Assembly (NCBI RefSeq): GCF_004770045.1
Contig: NZ_RQFO01000011.1
Coordinates: 191,952 to 255,951, forward strand
Reading direction: 5' to 3'
Length of the DNA stretch: 64,000 nucleotides
Origin: Leptospira montravelensis
Lineage (GTDB): Bacteria > Spirochaetota > Leptospiria > Leptospirales > Leptospiraceae
How positions within the stretch are numbered: position 1 is the stretch's first letter; each line of letters begins with the position of its first letter. A program made the position numbers and the translations under genes. Below, in pieces: positions 18,301 through 26,393 of the stretch. The notes beneath the pieces were generated by a model. It was given only the letters and a program-made list of their open reading frames with translations. It did not search any database and was not told where the DNA came from.

Positions 18301-18741
18301 ATGCAGAAATATTCTCGTGTTTTTTACCTACTTGGTTTTTTATCCATGCCACTTTTCATTTTGTTACTTGTTTTTGGTTATATCAAAATCAACGAAATGG
18401 TTAGCCAAGAAATCCACTGGGGCCACAACAAATCCTTTGCTTTTGGACAAGCTTCACGAGAAGGAAAACTCATTCTTCTTGCCGTCACTAAATCCCGATG
18501 TGAAATGTTACAGGGTTTGGAATGCGGTGAAGGAAAACCCGACCTTGGCACTTATGTACTCCTCAACTACACCCCAAGAGAACAAGAGTTCCAAACTCTG
18601 ATTTTGGATGACAGATTTGCTTCTCTTAAAACAGAACCTCTCCCGCAATACTTTCTCCTCAATGCCTCTGGGGAAATCCGTCATATGTCAAAACAACTTC
18701 CCAGTGTGGAAGAAATGCAAAAACTTCCCAAAAAGGAATGA
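18301..18741 (+). CDS. membrane-anchored thioredoxin-like protein
   Basis: 146 residues from ATG 18301. One N-terminal membrane helix (about 8-28), then LILLAVTKSRCEML, NYTPREQEF and PQYFLLNASGEIRHM, which fit a thioredoxin fold. The usual CxxC is reduced to a single Cys in that strand, with one more Cys nearby (LECGEG). A longer TTG start at 18241 is possible but adds nothing typical. Acting in the periplasm is inferred. It precedes the DUF302 gene by 83 bases. Confidence 0.6.
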   Translation: MQKYSRVFYLLGFLSMPLFILLLVFGYIKINEMVSQEIHWGHNKSFAFGQASREGKLILLAVTKSRCEMLQGLECGEGKPDLGTYVLLNYTPREQEFQTLILDDRFASLKTEPLPQYFLLNASGEIRHMSKQLPSVEEMQKLPKKE

Positions 18742-18789
18742 TCTTTTTCCTCACTTAAATAAAATTCTCTTGCAAGTTCCCAAATCCCA

Positions 18790-18807
18790 TATACCCTATG
18801 GGGTATA
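18790..18807. promoter_or_regulatory. CsoR/CstR-type palindrome upstream of the DUF302 gene
   Basis: A perfect inverted repeat with seven-base arms, TATACCC and GGGTATA, around TATG. CsoR/CstR/RcnR-family repressors bind closely related TACCC...GGGTA operators controlling copper, sulfide or metal genes. It lies 18 bases before the DUF302 start and probably overlaps its promoter or leader. No such regulator is encoded in the window. Confidence 0.55.
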
Positions 18808-18824
18808 GACCCAGCGGAGGATTT

Positions 18825-19214
18825 ATGTTAGGACTCACCGTTCACAGAAAAAAAAGTTTTGAAGAAACAATCACCGACACAACCGAAGCCTTAAAAAAAG
18901 AAGGTTTCGGGGTTCTTACCACCATCGATGTCAAAAACACTCTTAAAGAAAAAATTGGAGTGGAATTCAAACGTTACACCATCCTTGGAGCATGTAACCC
19001 TGGTTTTGCGCATAAAGCCTTACAAACCGCAGATGAAATTGGCTTATTACTTCCCTGCAACGTAGTGGTCACCGAAGAAAAAAACGGCGAAACCAAAGTT
19101 TCCATCTTTGATCCTATGACGATGACCAAACTGGTCCAAAATCCTGAACTTGAAAAAATTGCCAAAGAAGTCCAAGAAAAACTAATCCAAGTCATCCACC
19201 ACTTACACGAATGA
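18825..19214 (+). CDS. DUF302 protein
   Basis: 129 residues beginning MLGLTVHRKKSFEETI and containing ILGACNPGFAHKAL, the conserved Cys-containing block of DUF302. The ribosome site GGAGG lies five bases before ATG 18825, which decides this start over the longer reading. DUF302 proteins are cytoplasmic, function unknown, and often lie next to sulfur or copper genes; the CsoR-type palindrome upstream fits that association. A short inverted repeat ACGAAT-GA-ATTCGT followed by a T-run (19207-19226) spans the stop codon and may weakly terminate. Confidence 0.85.
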   Translation: MLGLTVHRKKSFEETITDTTEALKKEGFGVLTTIDVKNTLKEKIGVEFKRYTILGACNPGFAHKALQTADEIGLLLPCNVVVTEEKNGETKVSIFDPMTMTKLVQNPELEKIAKEVQEKLIQVIHHLHE

Positions 19215-19224
19215 ATTCGTTTTT

Positions 19225-19368
19225 TTGTTAAGTTTTGCGGGCGCCTCGCCAATGGGAATCAGTCTTCACATACTTTCCATTAGGCGATCCCGCTGTCCGC
19301 TCCAATCTTTCGCTTTGCGAAAGGATTTCCGCTACCATCGGTGGCGCGGGGGAGTTTTATCTTAACAA
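19225..19368. repeat. 144-bp GC-rich structured intergenic element bounded by inverted repeats
   Basis: The ends are the eight-base inverted repeats TTGTTAAG (19225-19232) and CTTAACAA (19361-19368). Inside is much richer in G+C than the flanks and holds a hairpin CTTTCGC-TTT-GCGAAAG (19307-19323) and runs such as GGGCGCCTCGCC. It has no convincing ORF. It looks like a small MITE-like or structured repeat; only one copy is in the window, so repetitiveness is an inference. Confidence 0.45.
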
Positions 19369-19399
19369 CAAAACTCTATTTGTAACAAAACTTTTTTCA

Positions 19400-19804
19400 C
19401 TACTTACAAAATGTTGGAGGGTTTTGTTTGGCACTTTTAACCCGAGTATAACAAACAGTAACTCCTTCTGTAGTCATTCCAAATAAATTCAAAGGGCCAC
19501 CCACCGGATATTCTGCTGTAGAAGCAGGACCTTCTGACCAGTTGATATTATAATTTCCTTCACTTTGTTTGATGAGTGATCCCTTCACAACAGAACTAGT
19601 TTTTTTATAACAAGATTTGATATCCCGGTTGTTGCTAATGATGAGCCAAGCTGTGGCACTCGGGCCAGGATTTTGAACACAATTATTCGTTAATATCCAA
19701 TTCCCTTCTAAAATCGTTTTTGATTCTTCTAGAGATGTTTTATCGCCCGACTGACAATAAAAAACGGTAACAGCCAAAACAAGAAAAAAAATAATTTTCT
19801 TCAC
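19400..19804 (-). CDS. small lipoprotein of unknown function
   Basis: 134 residues starting at GTG 19804, which has an AAGGAG ribosome site seven bases upstream. Signal peptide with lipobox TVFY-Cys17, then a short lipocalin-like beta-rich domain (EGNWILTNN ... GNYNINWSEG) with four further Cys in the mature part. The mention of a lipocalin-like domain rests only on the GxW start and strand pattern. It stands alone between the GC-rich element and the ECF region. Confidence 0.7.
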   Translation of the reverse strand: MKKIIFFLVLAVTVFYCQSGDKTSLEESKTILEGNWILTNNCVQNPGPSATAWLIISNNRDIKSCYKKTSSVVKGSLIKQSEGNYNINWSEGPASTAEYPVGGPLNLFGMTTEGVTVCYTRVKSAKQNPPTFCK

Positions 19805-20108
19805 AACGAACTCCTTTGTCGAAATTTATTATTTCTACAAGAGGATAGTAAAGACTAGAAAACGAGAGGTTTGTCAAACAGAAATGTGAGAATTTCCATT
19901 TATTTTTGTTAGGTTTCGTTTTTGTGAGTTTCCTGTTTTCTCGGAATCAAATTTTAAATTGTACAAAATTGAAAGTGAAAAATCGGAACTATTTCCTTTA
20001 CAAAAAATCGTCCAGAAAACTCAATTTTTTTTCCCCTCTTCTGTCACAACCTTCCTTTTGGTGTGTATCCAATATAGAGGCCAAAAGTCCTCTAAGGAAA
20101 CACTGATT
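19805..20108. other. 304-base intergenic region upstream of the ABM/ECF pair
   Basis: This holds the divergent promoters of the lipoprotein (minus) and of the ABM-like/ECF operon (plus). GGAAC at 19985-19989 and CGTCC at 20009-20013 look like ECF -35 and -10 elements, though the spacing of 19 bases is longer than usual. A hairpin TAGAGG (20075-20080)/CCTCTA (20089-20094) sits just before the ribosome site of the next gene. No further gene is seen. Confidence 0.35.
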
Positions 20109-20462
20109 ATGTTAGAAAGTTTAAAAAGCCAAGGCCAAGATTTAATAACCCTGGAAAGCCTACCGCAAACGACAGCGATTGAAATTGCCATCGTTGAATG
20201 CGCCATTGAGGATTCTGAAAAGTACCACAATATGAGAAAACAAATGTTACCTCTAATGCAAAGCCAACCAGGTTTTTTAGCTTGGCGAGCCTTCCGGTCA
20301 AAAACTAGAGAAGGGATTCTTTTGGATCTTTTGTACTGGGAAAATGTAGAGGATTGCCATAAGGCTGGAGAATCACTCCAAAACATGGAAATAGGAAAAG
20401 AATTTTTCGCATTGATGAAACAGACTTTGGTCTTTGAAATGTTCGAACGGCAACCACTGTAA
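20109..20462 (+). CDS. antibiotic-biosynthesis-monooxygenase-like (ABM) protein
   Basis: 117 residues. The segments IEIAIVECAIEDSEKYHNM, QPGFLAWRAF and LLDLLYWENVEDC give the beta-alpha-beta pattern of dimeric alpha/beta barrel ABM proteins. ATG 20109 with AAGGAAA upstream is the start. The stop TAA overlaps the ECF sigma factor ATG by one base, a strong sign of translational coupling. No cofactor site is evident; it may be a stress-related monooxygenase or a sigma-factor accessory. Confidence 0.65.
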   Translation: MLESLKSQGQDLITLESLPQTTAIEIAIVECAIEDSEKYHNMRKQMLPLMQSQPGFLAWRAFRSKTREGILLDLLYWENVEDCHKAGESLQNMEIGKEFFALMKQTLVFEMFERQPL

Positions 20463-21307
20463 TGAAAACAAACCAACCAGAGGAAATACAACTCATCGAA
20501 AGAGCGCGGACGGGAGACCGCCGTGCTTTGGAATCGTTACTTTCCGCAATACAAACTTGGATCTATAATGTCATTCGTCGTATCTTGTTGAATCCGCAAG
20601 AAGCGGAAGACCTTACTCAAGAAGTGCTTCTAAAAATTGCAACGAATCTTGCCGCATATGATCCAACTCGAGCCAGTTTTAAAACATGGGCTTATAGGAT
20701 TTCCATAAATCACGCGTTAAATGGGAAAAGAGGGATGTTGGAAGAAATAACAACAGGCTTTTCAGACTATGCAAATGAATTAGAAAAAATGCCAAATATA
20801 GATATACCGGCAAACGAACTTTCTAGTCCAGAAAACTTAGTTTTGATAGAAGAAGCAAAGGCCTCTTGTACTTTGGGAATGTTATTATGTTTAGATAGAG
20901 AACAACGGATCGCTTTGATCCTTGCTGACTTAATGGGACTTAGTGATCGTGAAAGTTCGGCACTACTAAATATATCGAATGAAGCTTTTCGTAAACGATT
21001 GAGTCGAGCGAGAAAAGACCTCTACTCTTTTATGGATGACAAATGTGGACTTATGAACGAAAAAAATCCCTGTCGATGTTCCAAAAAAATGAAAAGTTTT
21101 CAAAACAATGGTTGGATCGATCCGACGAATCCTCGTTTTTCTATGCCACTCGTTCGCCGCCTGAAAGAACAAGTGAAGGAACTAAATTGCGAATATGAAG
21201 ATTTCAATGAGCATAAGTACCAAGAAATATATCGCGATCATCCTTATTTTACAACTCCTCCCAAAATTTTGGAAGAGTTACTGGTAAAATATAGTCCGAC
21301 AATTTAA
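20462..21307 (+). CDS. ECF-type RNA polymerase sigma factor with Cys-containing C-terminal extension
   Basis: 281 residues. Region 2 at about 10-90 (AEDLTQEVLLKIATNL and TWAYRISINHALN), region 4 at about 140-190 (LDREQRIALILADLMGLSDRESSALL ... FRKRLSRARKDL). ECF factors end near here, but this one continues about 90 residues with C195, C204 and C206 (NPCRCSKK), a possible metal or redox site. It probably directs a stress regulon; no anti-sigma gene is adjacent, so the extension may self-regulate. It is coupled to the ABM-like gene. Confidence 0.88.
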   Translation: MKTNQPEEIQLIERARTGDRRALESLLSAIQTWIYNVIRRILLNPQEAEDLTQEVLLKIATNLAAYDPTRASFKTWAYRISINHALNGKRGMLEEITTGFSDYANELEKMPNIDIPANELSSPENLVLIEEAKASCTLGMLLCLDREQRIALILADLMGLSDRESSALLNISNEAFRKRLSRARKDLYSFMDDKCGLMNEKNPCRCSKKMKSFQNNGWIDPTNPRFSMPLVRRLKEQVKELNCEYEDFNEHKYQEIYRDHPYFTTPPKILEELLVKYSPTI

Positions 21308-21321
21308 GGCTCTATTTGGAT

Positions 21322-21349
21322 AGAGGAGAATTCTTAAACCTTCTCCTCT
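21322..21349. terminator. hairpin between convergent ECF and DMT genes
   Basis: A nine-base stem AGAGGAGAA (21322-21330)/TTCTCCTCT (21341-21349) with a ten-base loop lies at the meeting point of the convergent genes, overlapping the last codons of the DMT gene. There is no long T-run, so a termination role is likely but unproven. Confidence 0.45.
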
Positions 21350-22236
21350 TCTCCTCCTTTCCCACCTTCCGCTTGTTTACGAAACACTTCCAAAACCGCA
21401 CAAAACAAAATCACTCCACCACCTAACCAAAGCCTTTCGGGAGGAACTTCTCCCAAAAAATACCATGCCGCCAAACTCCCGTAAATGGGACTTAGCGTTG
21501 ACAAAGTCCCTGCCGTTGTCACTGACAAATTGGATAAACTGCGAATCCAAATGGTATGTGCAAGGGACGTAAAGACTCCCGCAAGAACCACTTGGAATAC
21601 GAGGTATTTGGGTTCTGCGAGCATCACAAATAACCCATCGGCAAAGGGAAGGAGGACAAGGCTTGTGGCAATGAGTTGGGTAAAAAGAATTTGTGCACTC
21701 GGATAATGTACATGCATTTCTTTGGTAAGCAAATTGCGTATGGCATAAAGAACTGCAGAAATTACTCCCCAAACAACTCCTTGGAACATTTGGTTGTCCC
21801 AAGAAAGATCTGGCACAATAAGAAAGAGTCCAAAAAAAGAAAAACAGGCGAGAAAGAAGGCAAAGGGGTCAGGGCGTTTTCCACCAAACATTGGTTCTAA
21901 GATGGCAGAAAACACAGGATAGGTGAAAAGTGACAACATCCCCACAGCCACAGTGGAAACCTGGATGGAGTGAAAATACGTAACCCAATGCAGAGCAAAT
22001 AAAATCCCAATCCCAAAAACAAACAAAAAGTCTTTAAAACTGCGATAGGAGACTGACTTTCCACGAAGCCAAAAAAACAAACCAAGGATTAGAACGGAAA
22101 ACAGTGCGCGACCAGAGATAATTGTGACAGCTGGAAAGGGAAGGAGTTTGGCAAACAAAGTGACGTTCCCCATAATGAGGATCGTCAAATTGAGTTCTAA
22201 AACAGATCGTAAAAAACTAGGAGAAGAAGACTTCAC
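21334..22236 (-). CDS. DMT/EamA-family transporter
   Basis: 300 residues forming about ten membrane helices in two EamA repeats, with an ISGRALFSVLILG first-repeat segment and a TLSPIYGSLAAWYFLGE second-repeat segment. Inner-membrane drug/metabolite exporter-type carrier; the substrate cannot be inferred. GTG start at 22236, six bases after the DUF2505-like gene stop, so it is in an operon with that gene. The C-terminal tail is charged (GGEEEKV). Confidence 0.85.
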   Translation of the reverse strand: MKSSSPSFLRSVLELNLTILIMGNVTLFAKLLPFPAVTIISGRALFSVLILGLFFWLRGKSVSYRSFKDFLFVFGIGILFALHWVTYFHSIQVSTVAVGMLSLFTYPVFSAILEPMFGGKRPDPFAFFLACFSFFGLFLIVPDLSWDNQMFQGVVWGVISAVLYAIRNLLTKEMHVHYPSAQILFTQLIATSLVLLPFADGLFVMLAEPKYLVFQVVLAGVFTSLAHTIWIRSLSNLSVTTAGTLSTLSPIYGSLAAWYFLGEVPPERLWLGGGVILFCAVLEVFRKQAEGGKGGEEEKV

Positions 22237-22242
22237 TTCTAC

Positions 22243-22725
22243 TTAGGATTCAACCCCCAAAAATTTGGCGATGGATTTTCTGTCTTTTTCTAAACTATGT
22301 TTGTGAATTTCTTCAATGGCCTTTTCGACAATGGGCGAGACAAATAGAAGACTAGAAACTACATCCACATCGTAAGAACGTTTGGATTCTGCCCCATCCT
22401 CTTCGTATTTACTTTTTCCTTTGATCACAAATACATTGTCTTTCCCTGGAGGAGAGATTTTAAATTCATGAGTGTTGGTAGTAATATCAAAAGTTGATTC
22501 TTCCAAAAGCGAAAGGTCATTTAAAGCCGCCGATAGAACGGCAGGCATGGATCCTTCCAAACTCACTTTTCGTTTTTGGCGAATGATATTCCCTTCTTTG
22601 GTTTCTTCTAACAAAGTTACATTTTTTAAATCAGGAAACTGATCTAGATGTTTGTATCTTTCCTCCCTTGCGTGCAAAAGTTTTTCAAGGGAAACGGGAA
22701 ATGTATGAGTTACTTGGTATTTCAC
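22243..22725 (-). CDS. DUF2505-like SRPBCC protein
   Basis: 160 residues with a START-like pattern: KYQVTHTFPVSLEKLLHAREERY, a beta-rich centre (GNIIRQKRKVSLEG ... FVIKGKSKY) and a C-terminal amphipathic helix (about 130-158). Resembles DUF2505 lipid-binding-like proteins. GTG start at 22725 shares its first base with the end of the ferritin-like gene stop, so translation is coupled. Function unknown. Confidence 0.65.
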   Translation of the reverse strand: MKYQVTHTFPVSLEKLLHAREERYKHLDQFPDLKNVTLLEETKEGNIIRQKRKVSLEGSMPAVLSAALNDLSLLEESTFDITTNTHEFKISPPGKDNVFVIKGKSKYEEDGAESKRSYDVDVVSSLLFVSPIVEKAIEEIHKHSLEKDRKSIAKFLGVES

Positions 22726-23477
22726 TATTTTTTCTTACCTTTCTTTTTCGCAGGTTTTGCTTTTTTACCAGCTTTCTTTACGGATTTTTTCACTGCCTTT
22801 TTCGCCGACTTCTTGTTAGCAGGTTTTGCAGCAGGTTTAGAAGTTTTTTTAGCAGAGGTTTTTGTTTTTGCCGATTGTGGTTTTGATGTCGGTTTCGAAA
22901 CTTTTGGTTTAGAAGCAGCTTTTGCAGTACGATTGACTTGTTCCAAAAGCTCCTCATCTTCCCAATAAAAAACTTGGTCCGCAGGAGTTGACTGTTCCAT
23001 CGCCATAGCTTGGGCTTCTAACAATGAATTGTTGGATTCATTGAAATTGGCCAACTTTTGGAATAACAAATTGATTTTTGGATCTTGAAATTTGTTACGA
23101 ATGGTAGCATAAAAATTACGAGCGTCTTCCCCTTCTCTGATGGCAAGTTCTATCGCTTTTCTTTCGTCTGCTTTCACTTCTTCATTTTTATTTCGATCGA
23201 GTCTTTCCATTACCTTTTGGATGGTGGAAGAATGAAATTTTTCAATTTCAGAAAGTTGTTTTAAGTTAGGAAGTTCTTTCCCTTCTGCACTTTTATAGAT
23301 TTCTTTGATGAATTTAATGTGCTCATCACCATCTAACGCAAGTTGGCTGAATAATTCTCTGATTTGACCTTCTGGCAAACTTTCGGAAAGTTTTAGATAA
23401 AAATTGAAACATTGAACCTCATGTTCAATCGCAGCCGCAACTGCCTCAATAAAGGATGTTTTTTTTAGTGATTTCAT
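22725..23477 (-). CDS. ferritin-like/rubrerythrin-type protein with histone-H1-like Lys/Ala-rich tail
   Basis: 250 residues. Residues about 1-160 form a four-helix ferritin-like domain (EHEVQCFNFYLKL, DGDEHIKFIKE, EGEDARNFYATI). The fourth helix has NESNNSLLEAQ where an ExxH pair would be expected, so the di-iron site looks incomplete. From about residue 190 the tail is a run of Lys-Ala-Pro repeats (AKKTSKPAAKPANKK) like histone H1 or Hc1, predicted to bind DNA. The promoter holds two perfect palindromes (23490-23525). It may be a DNA-associated oxidative-stress protein; iron binding is uncertain. Confidence 0.75.
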   Translation of the reverse strand: MKSLKKTSFIEAVAAAIEHEVQCFNFYLKLSESLPEGQIRELFSQLALDGDEHIKFIKEIYKSAEGKELPNLKQLSEIEKFHSSTIQKVMERLDRNKNEEVKADERKAIELAIREGEDARNFYATIRNKFQDPKINLLFQKLANFNESNNSLLEAQAMAMEQSTPADQVFYWEDEELLEQVNRTAKAASKPKVSKPTSKPQSAKTKTSAKKTSKPAAKPANKKSAKKAVKKSVKKAGKKAKPAKKKGKKK

Positions 23478-23489
23478 AATCCCATTCCC

Positions 23490-23530
23490 TGGTTTTTAAA
23501 AACCATAAGTACGATACTCGCGAGTTGCAA
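23490..23530 (-). promoter_or_regulatory. promoter of the ferritin-like gene with two perfect palindromes
   Basis: Reading the minus strand: TTGCAA (-35-like, 23530-23525), 17-base spacer, TATGGT (-10-like, 23507-23502). ACTCGCGAGT, a ten-base palindrome (23516-23525), fills part of the spacer. TGGTTTTTAAAAACCA, a 16-base palindrome (23490-23505), covers the -10 and start region. Two operators overlapping a promoter suggest repression; the regulator is unknown. The promoter match is four of six at each hexamer. Confidence 0.5.
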
Positions 23531-23535
23531 GTGAA

Positions 23536-24204
23536 TCAAGTATTTTTCACAGTTTGAATATCAATCTCTTCTACCTTTGTAGCAGAATAGATTAGCAACT
23601 GCGCTATATAATAGGTTACCATAATTCCCATTGAAGCAGTGAATCTGTCCATTTCTGGTTTTAGAAACATAGAATAGGCAATGATCGAATCCGAAAGGAT
23701 AAAAACCAGTGCCCCAATTAAACCCAAATAAAATGCTTTGGAGTTGGAGTTTCTAGCAGCAGCACGCCAACCCATTAGGCAAATGGCAGAAATATAAACA
23801 CCAACGGGAACAAGTAGGGATCCTAACTTTGGTACAAGTATTAGAAAAAAGGAGCAACCAAAAAGTAAAAAGGGAATGGCAAGGATGGGTTTGATCTTTG
23901 AATCCAAGGTAAAAGCGTAAGAATAAATCAATTGTGCAATGAGAAAGGATCCAAGACCAAAAACAAAATATCCTTGTTGGGGTAAGGCCAAAAAACTATC
24001 GCCAAAAAGAGAAAACACAAGCCCTATCGCAATCAATTTGCCTCGTTTTTCCAAACTGGGGAAGTAGCGAAAAAGGGCCACAATGAGAATCAGTATGGGG
24101 ATGATTTTGGACGGGAGATAAAAAACATCTTCTCTTGTGATCGTTGCGATCGCAAAAAGATGCACAATAGAATAGAGAACAAACAAAACAATTTCTTTAG
24201 CCAT
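23536..24204 (-). CDS. YhhN/TMEM86-family membrane protein (lysoplasmalogenase-like)
   Basis: 222 residues with about eight membrane helices. The segments LPSKIIPILIL, FSLFGDSFLAL and ALVFILSDSIIAYSMF carry the conserved Lys, Asp and Ser/Asp positions of YhhN. Eukaryotic TMEM86 members hydrolyse lysoplasmalogens; activity in bacteria is less clear. It ends upstream of the ferritin-like promoter and starts at ATG 24204, divergent from the 24270 gene. Confidence 0.8.
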   Translation of the reverse strand: MAKEIVLFVLYSIVHLFAIATITREDVFYLPSKIIPILILIVALFRYFPSLEKRGKLIAIGLVFSLFGDSFLALPQQGYFVFGLGSFLIAQLIYSYAFTLDSKIKPILAIPFLLFGCSFFLILVPKLGSLLVPVGVYISAICLMGWRAAARNSNSKAFYLGLIGALVFILSDSIIAYSMFLKPEMDRFTASMGIMVTYYIAQLLIYSATKVEEIDIQTVKNT

Positions 24205-24269
24205 ATTTCTTACTTTACAGGGATATCATTCTCGAGATTTCATCAGATGAAAGCCCGAGTGATCAGCCT

Positions 24270-24578
24270 ATGAAACAAACACGACCCTTGTCCATCCTTT
24301 TCTTAATTTGTCTCTTATGGACCCAAACTTTATCCGCAAGAGAAGTGCCCTCTGGTGGCGAAATGTTGATTGATTTGATTTTAGCGCGCCCGATGGGACT
24401 TGCAGGAACCGTATTAGGAACTGCTGCTTTTATTGTAGCTTCCCCTTTTACATTAATGTCAGGTACGTTTTTACAATCAGGCAGACGACTAGTTGTTTAT
24501 CCGGCAAAATTCACCTTCACACGTGGGTTAGGCGACTTTCCAGGGTATATGGAAGATTACCAAATCGTAGAGGAATAA
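24270..24578 (+). CDS. small exported protein of unknown function
   Basis: 102 residues. A signal peptide (about 1-23, cleavage after SAR or TLSA), then a Gly/Ala/Leu-rich hydrophobic stretch (about 40-70) that could be a membrane segment or amphipathic hairpin, ending in an acidic tail. No recognised domain. It lies one base before mutA's TTG start and is probably in the same transcript, though unrelated in sequence to the mutase. Confidence 0.6.
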   Translation: MKQTRPLSILFLICLLWTQTLSAREVPSGGEMLIDLILARPMGLAGTVLGTAAFIVASPFTLMSGTFLQSGRRLVVYPAKFTFTRGLGDFPGYMEDYQIVEE

Positions 24579-24579
24579 A

Positions 24580-26391
24580 TTGAACGAATTTTTATTTTCA
24601 GACTTTCCTGAAGTATCCACTGAGGATTGGAAAAACCAAATCCTAAAAGATTTAAAAGGCAGTCCTTGGGATAAAGTCACTTGGGAAACCGAAGAAGGTT
24701 TCAAAATTGAACCTTTCTACCGCAAAGAAGACCTTTCCAAACTTCCCCGAGTTTATAAACGAAATCCAGGCTGGCATGTCACAGAAATTGTTAGTGCTGA
24801 ATCTGAACTCACCAACCTTTCCAAAAATGGGGCTGATGCTGTAGTTCTAGTTGCTGAAACACAAAACGAGAAATCGCCGACACTAAAAATTAACTCCTCT
24901 GCTGACCTTGAAAGATTGGCTGGCCTTACAGGAAACCTTCCCCTAGTGGTTGCTTTGGGTGATAAAACACCAACTTTCTCGGACTCATTAAAGAAACTTA
25001 TTTCTTCGCATAACACTGTACTCAGTGATTTTGACCCTTATGGATCTGCTTTAAAAAACGGAGAATTAGGAACCGATGAAAATACAATAGGCAAAACCCT
25101 CTCTTCACTTGCAGGAACCAAAGGATTTGCGGGAGTGGGCATTCATAGTTATTACCTTCGTGATGCTGGCGCCTCTATTGGACAAGAACTGGCTTATTCT
25201 CTTTCTTGGGGAGTGGATTATTTAAACCGCCATCTTGATGCCGGTGTTTCCATCGAAGAGGCAAGTTCCAACCTTTGGTTTTGGATGGGAATTGGTTCTG
25301 ACTATTTCACAGAAATTGCAAAATTTCGTGCATTTCGTATCCTTTGGACTGAAATCTTAAATGCATACAAACCAGGTCTTGGGGAAACACTTCCTGCCCT
25401 GATTGTCGCAAGAACTTCCAATTTTCAATTCACGGCTTACGACCCACATGTAAATATGTTAAGAGGAACCACCTCTGCCATGTCTGCTGTAATGGGCGGG
25501 GCTGACTTTGTTACCGTATTACCATTTGATTCCGAATACTCCGCACAACAAGAGTTAGGCAAACGAATCGCAAGAAATTCCCAACTCCTCCTCCGTTACG
25601 AATCCTTCCTAGACAAAGTAGAAGACCCAGCTGCCGGATCTTATTATCTAGAAGTGCTCACAAAAAAATTAGCGGAAACTGCTTGGGCTAAATTTCAGGA
25701 ATTGGAGAAAGATGGTGGGTTTGGAGAGGCACTGAAAAATGGATCCATCCAAAAAGAAATTAGTGTCCGTGCAGAGAAAAAAAGAAATGCCCTGGCCAAC
25801 AAAAAAGAAATTTTACTGGGAACAAACCAATACCCTCTCGCTTCCGAAAGACACCCAGAACTAAAAAGTTCTCTAGAAGAAACGAAAGGACAAATCTCTA
25901 CCCAAAAACAAAGTACCTATTTACGACTTCTACCGGTTCGTCTTTCCTATGAATTTGACAAGTGGAGAAATCTCACAGATAATCATGTGGCGGAAGGGAA
26001 AAAACTTCCAAAAGTTTTTTTACTCACCATTGGGGATCTGACCATGAGAAAAGCTCGCGCTGGTTTTAGTTCCAATTTCCTTGGTTGCCTTGGATATGAA
26101 ATCATAGACAACTTAGGATTTTCTTCTGTGAAAGATGGGGTAACAAAGGCCAAAGAACAGGGATGCGAAATCGTTGTCCTTTGTTCGTCTGACGAAGAGT
26201 ATGCGGCATACCTTCCTGAATTTGCCTCGGAAATGAAATCCCTACTTCCCAACTCTTGGAAACTCCTGGCAGGATACCCAAAAGATCTCATCACCCAAGC
26301 AGAATCGCTCGGAATCGACGACTTCATCCATATGAAACGAAACATCGTGGAATTTATGGAAAAAGCCCAAACCAAATGGATCGGGAAATAA
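24580..26391 (+). CDS. mutA: methylmalonyl-CoA mutase small (beta) subunit
   Basis: 603 residues with the mutase TIM-barrel fold ([44 protein letters not shown]) and a C-terminal cobalamin-like domain that lacks the DxHxxG ligand motif, as in MutA partners of the active MutB. The start is TTG 24580 with GAGGAA about five bases upstream. Two bases separate it from mutB. The heterodimer converts (R)-methylmalonyl-CoA to succinyl-CoA with adenosylcobalamin; this subunit is structural/non-catalytic. Confidence 0.92.
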   Translation: MNEFLFSDFPEVSTEDWKNQILKDLKGSPWDKVTWETEEGFKIEPFYRKEDLSKLPRVYKRNPGWHVTEIVSAESELTNLSKNGADAVVLVAETQNEKSPTLKINSSADLERLAGLTGNLPLVVALGDKTPTFSDSLKKLISSHNTVLSDFDPYGSALKNGELGTDENTIGKTLSSLAGTKGFAGVGIHSYYLRDAGASIGQELAYSLSWGVDYLNRHLDAGVSIEEASSNLWFWMGIGSDYFTEIAKFRAFRILWTEILNAYKPGLGETLPALIVARTSNFQFTAYDPHVNMLRGTTSAMSAVMGGADFVTVLPFDSEYSAQQELGKRIARNSQLLLRYESFLDKVEDPAAGSYYLEVLTKKLAETAWAKFQELEKDGGFGEALKNGSIQKEISVRAEKKRNALANKKEILLGTNQYPLASERHPELKSSLEETKGQISTQKQSTYLRLLPVRLSYEFDKWRNLTDNHVAEGKKLPKVFLLTIGDLTMRKARAGFSSNFLGCLGYEIIDNLGFSSVKDGVTKAKEQGCEIVVLCSSDEEYAAYLPEFASEMKSLLPNSWKLLAGYPKDLITQAESLGIDDFIHMKRNIVEFMEKAQTKWIGK

Positions 26392-26393
26392 AC

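Noticed and set aside
19235..19355. tRNA-like or rRNA fragment
   Set aside because: GC-rich hairpins exist but no cloverleaf or T-loop sequence fits, so it is reported as a structured element only.
20021..20491. 156-codon minus-strand frame opposite the ABM/ECF start
   Set aside because: The plus-strand genes have clear family motifs and coupled starts; the opposite frame has no motif and a tail of Lys/Glu of shadow type.
26256..26393. Longer mutB N-terminus
   Set aside because: This reading lies in the end of mutA; ATG 26394 gives the family N-terminus.
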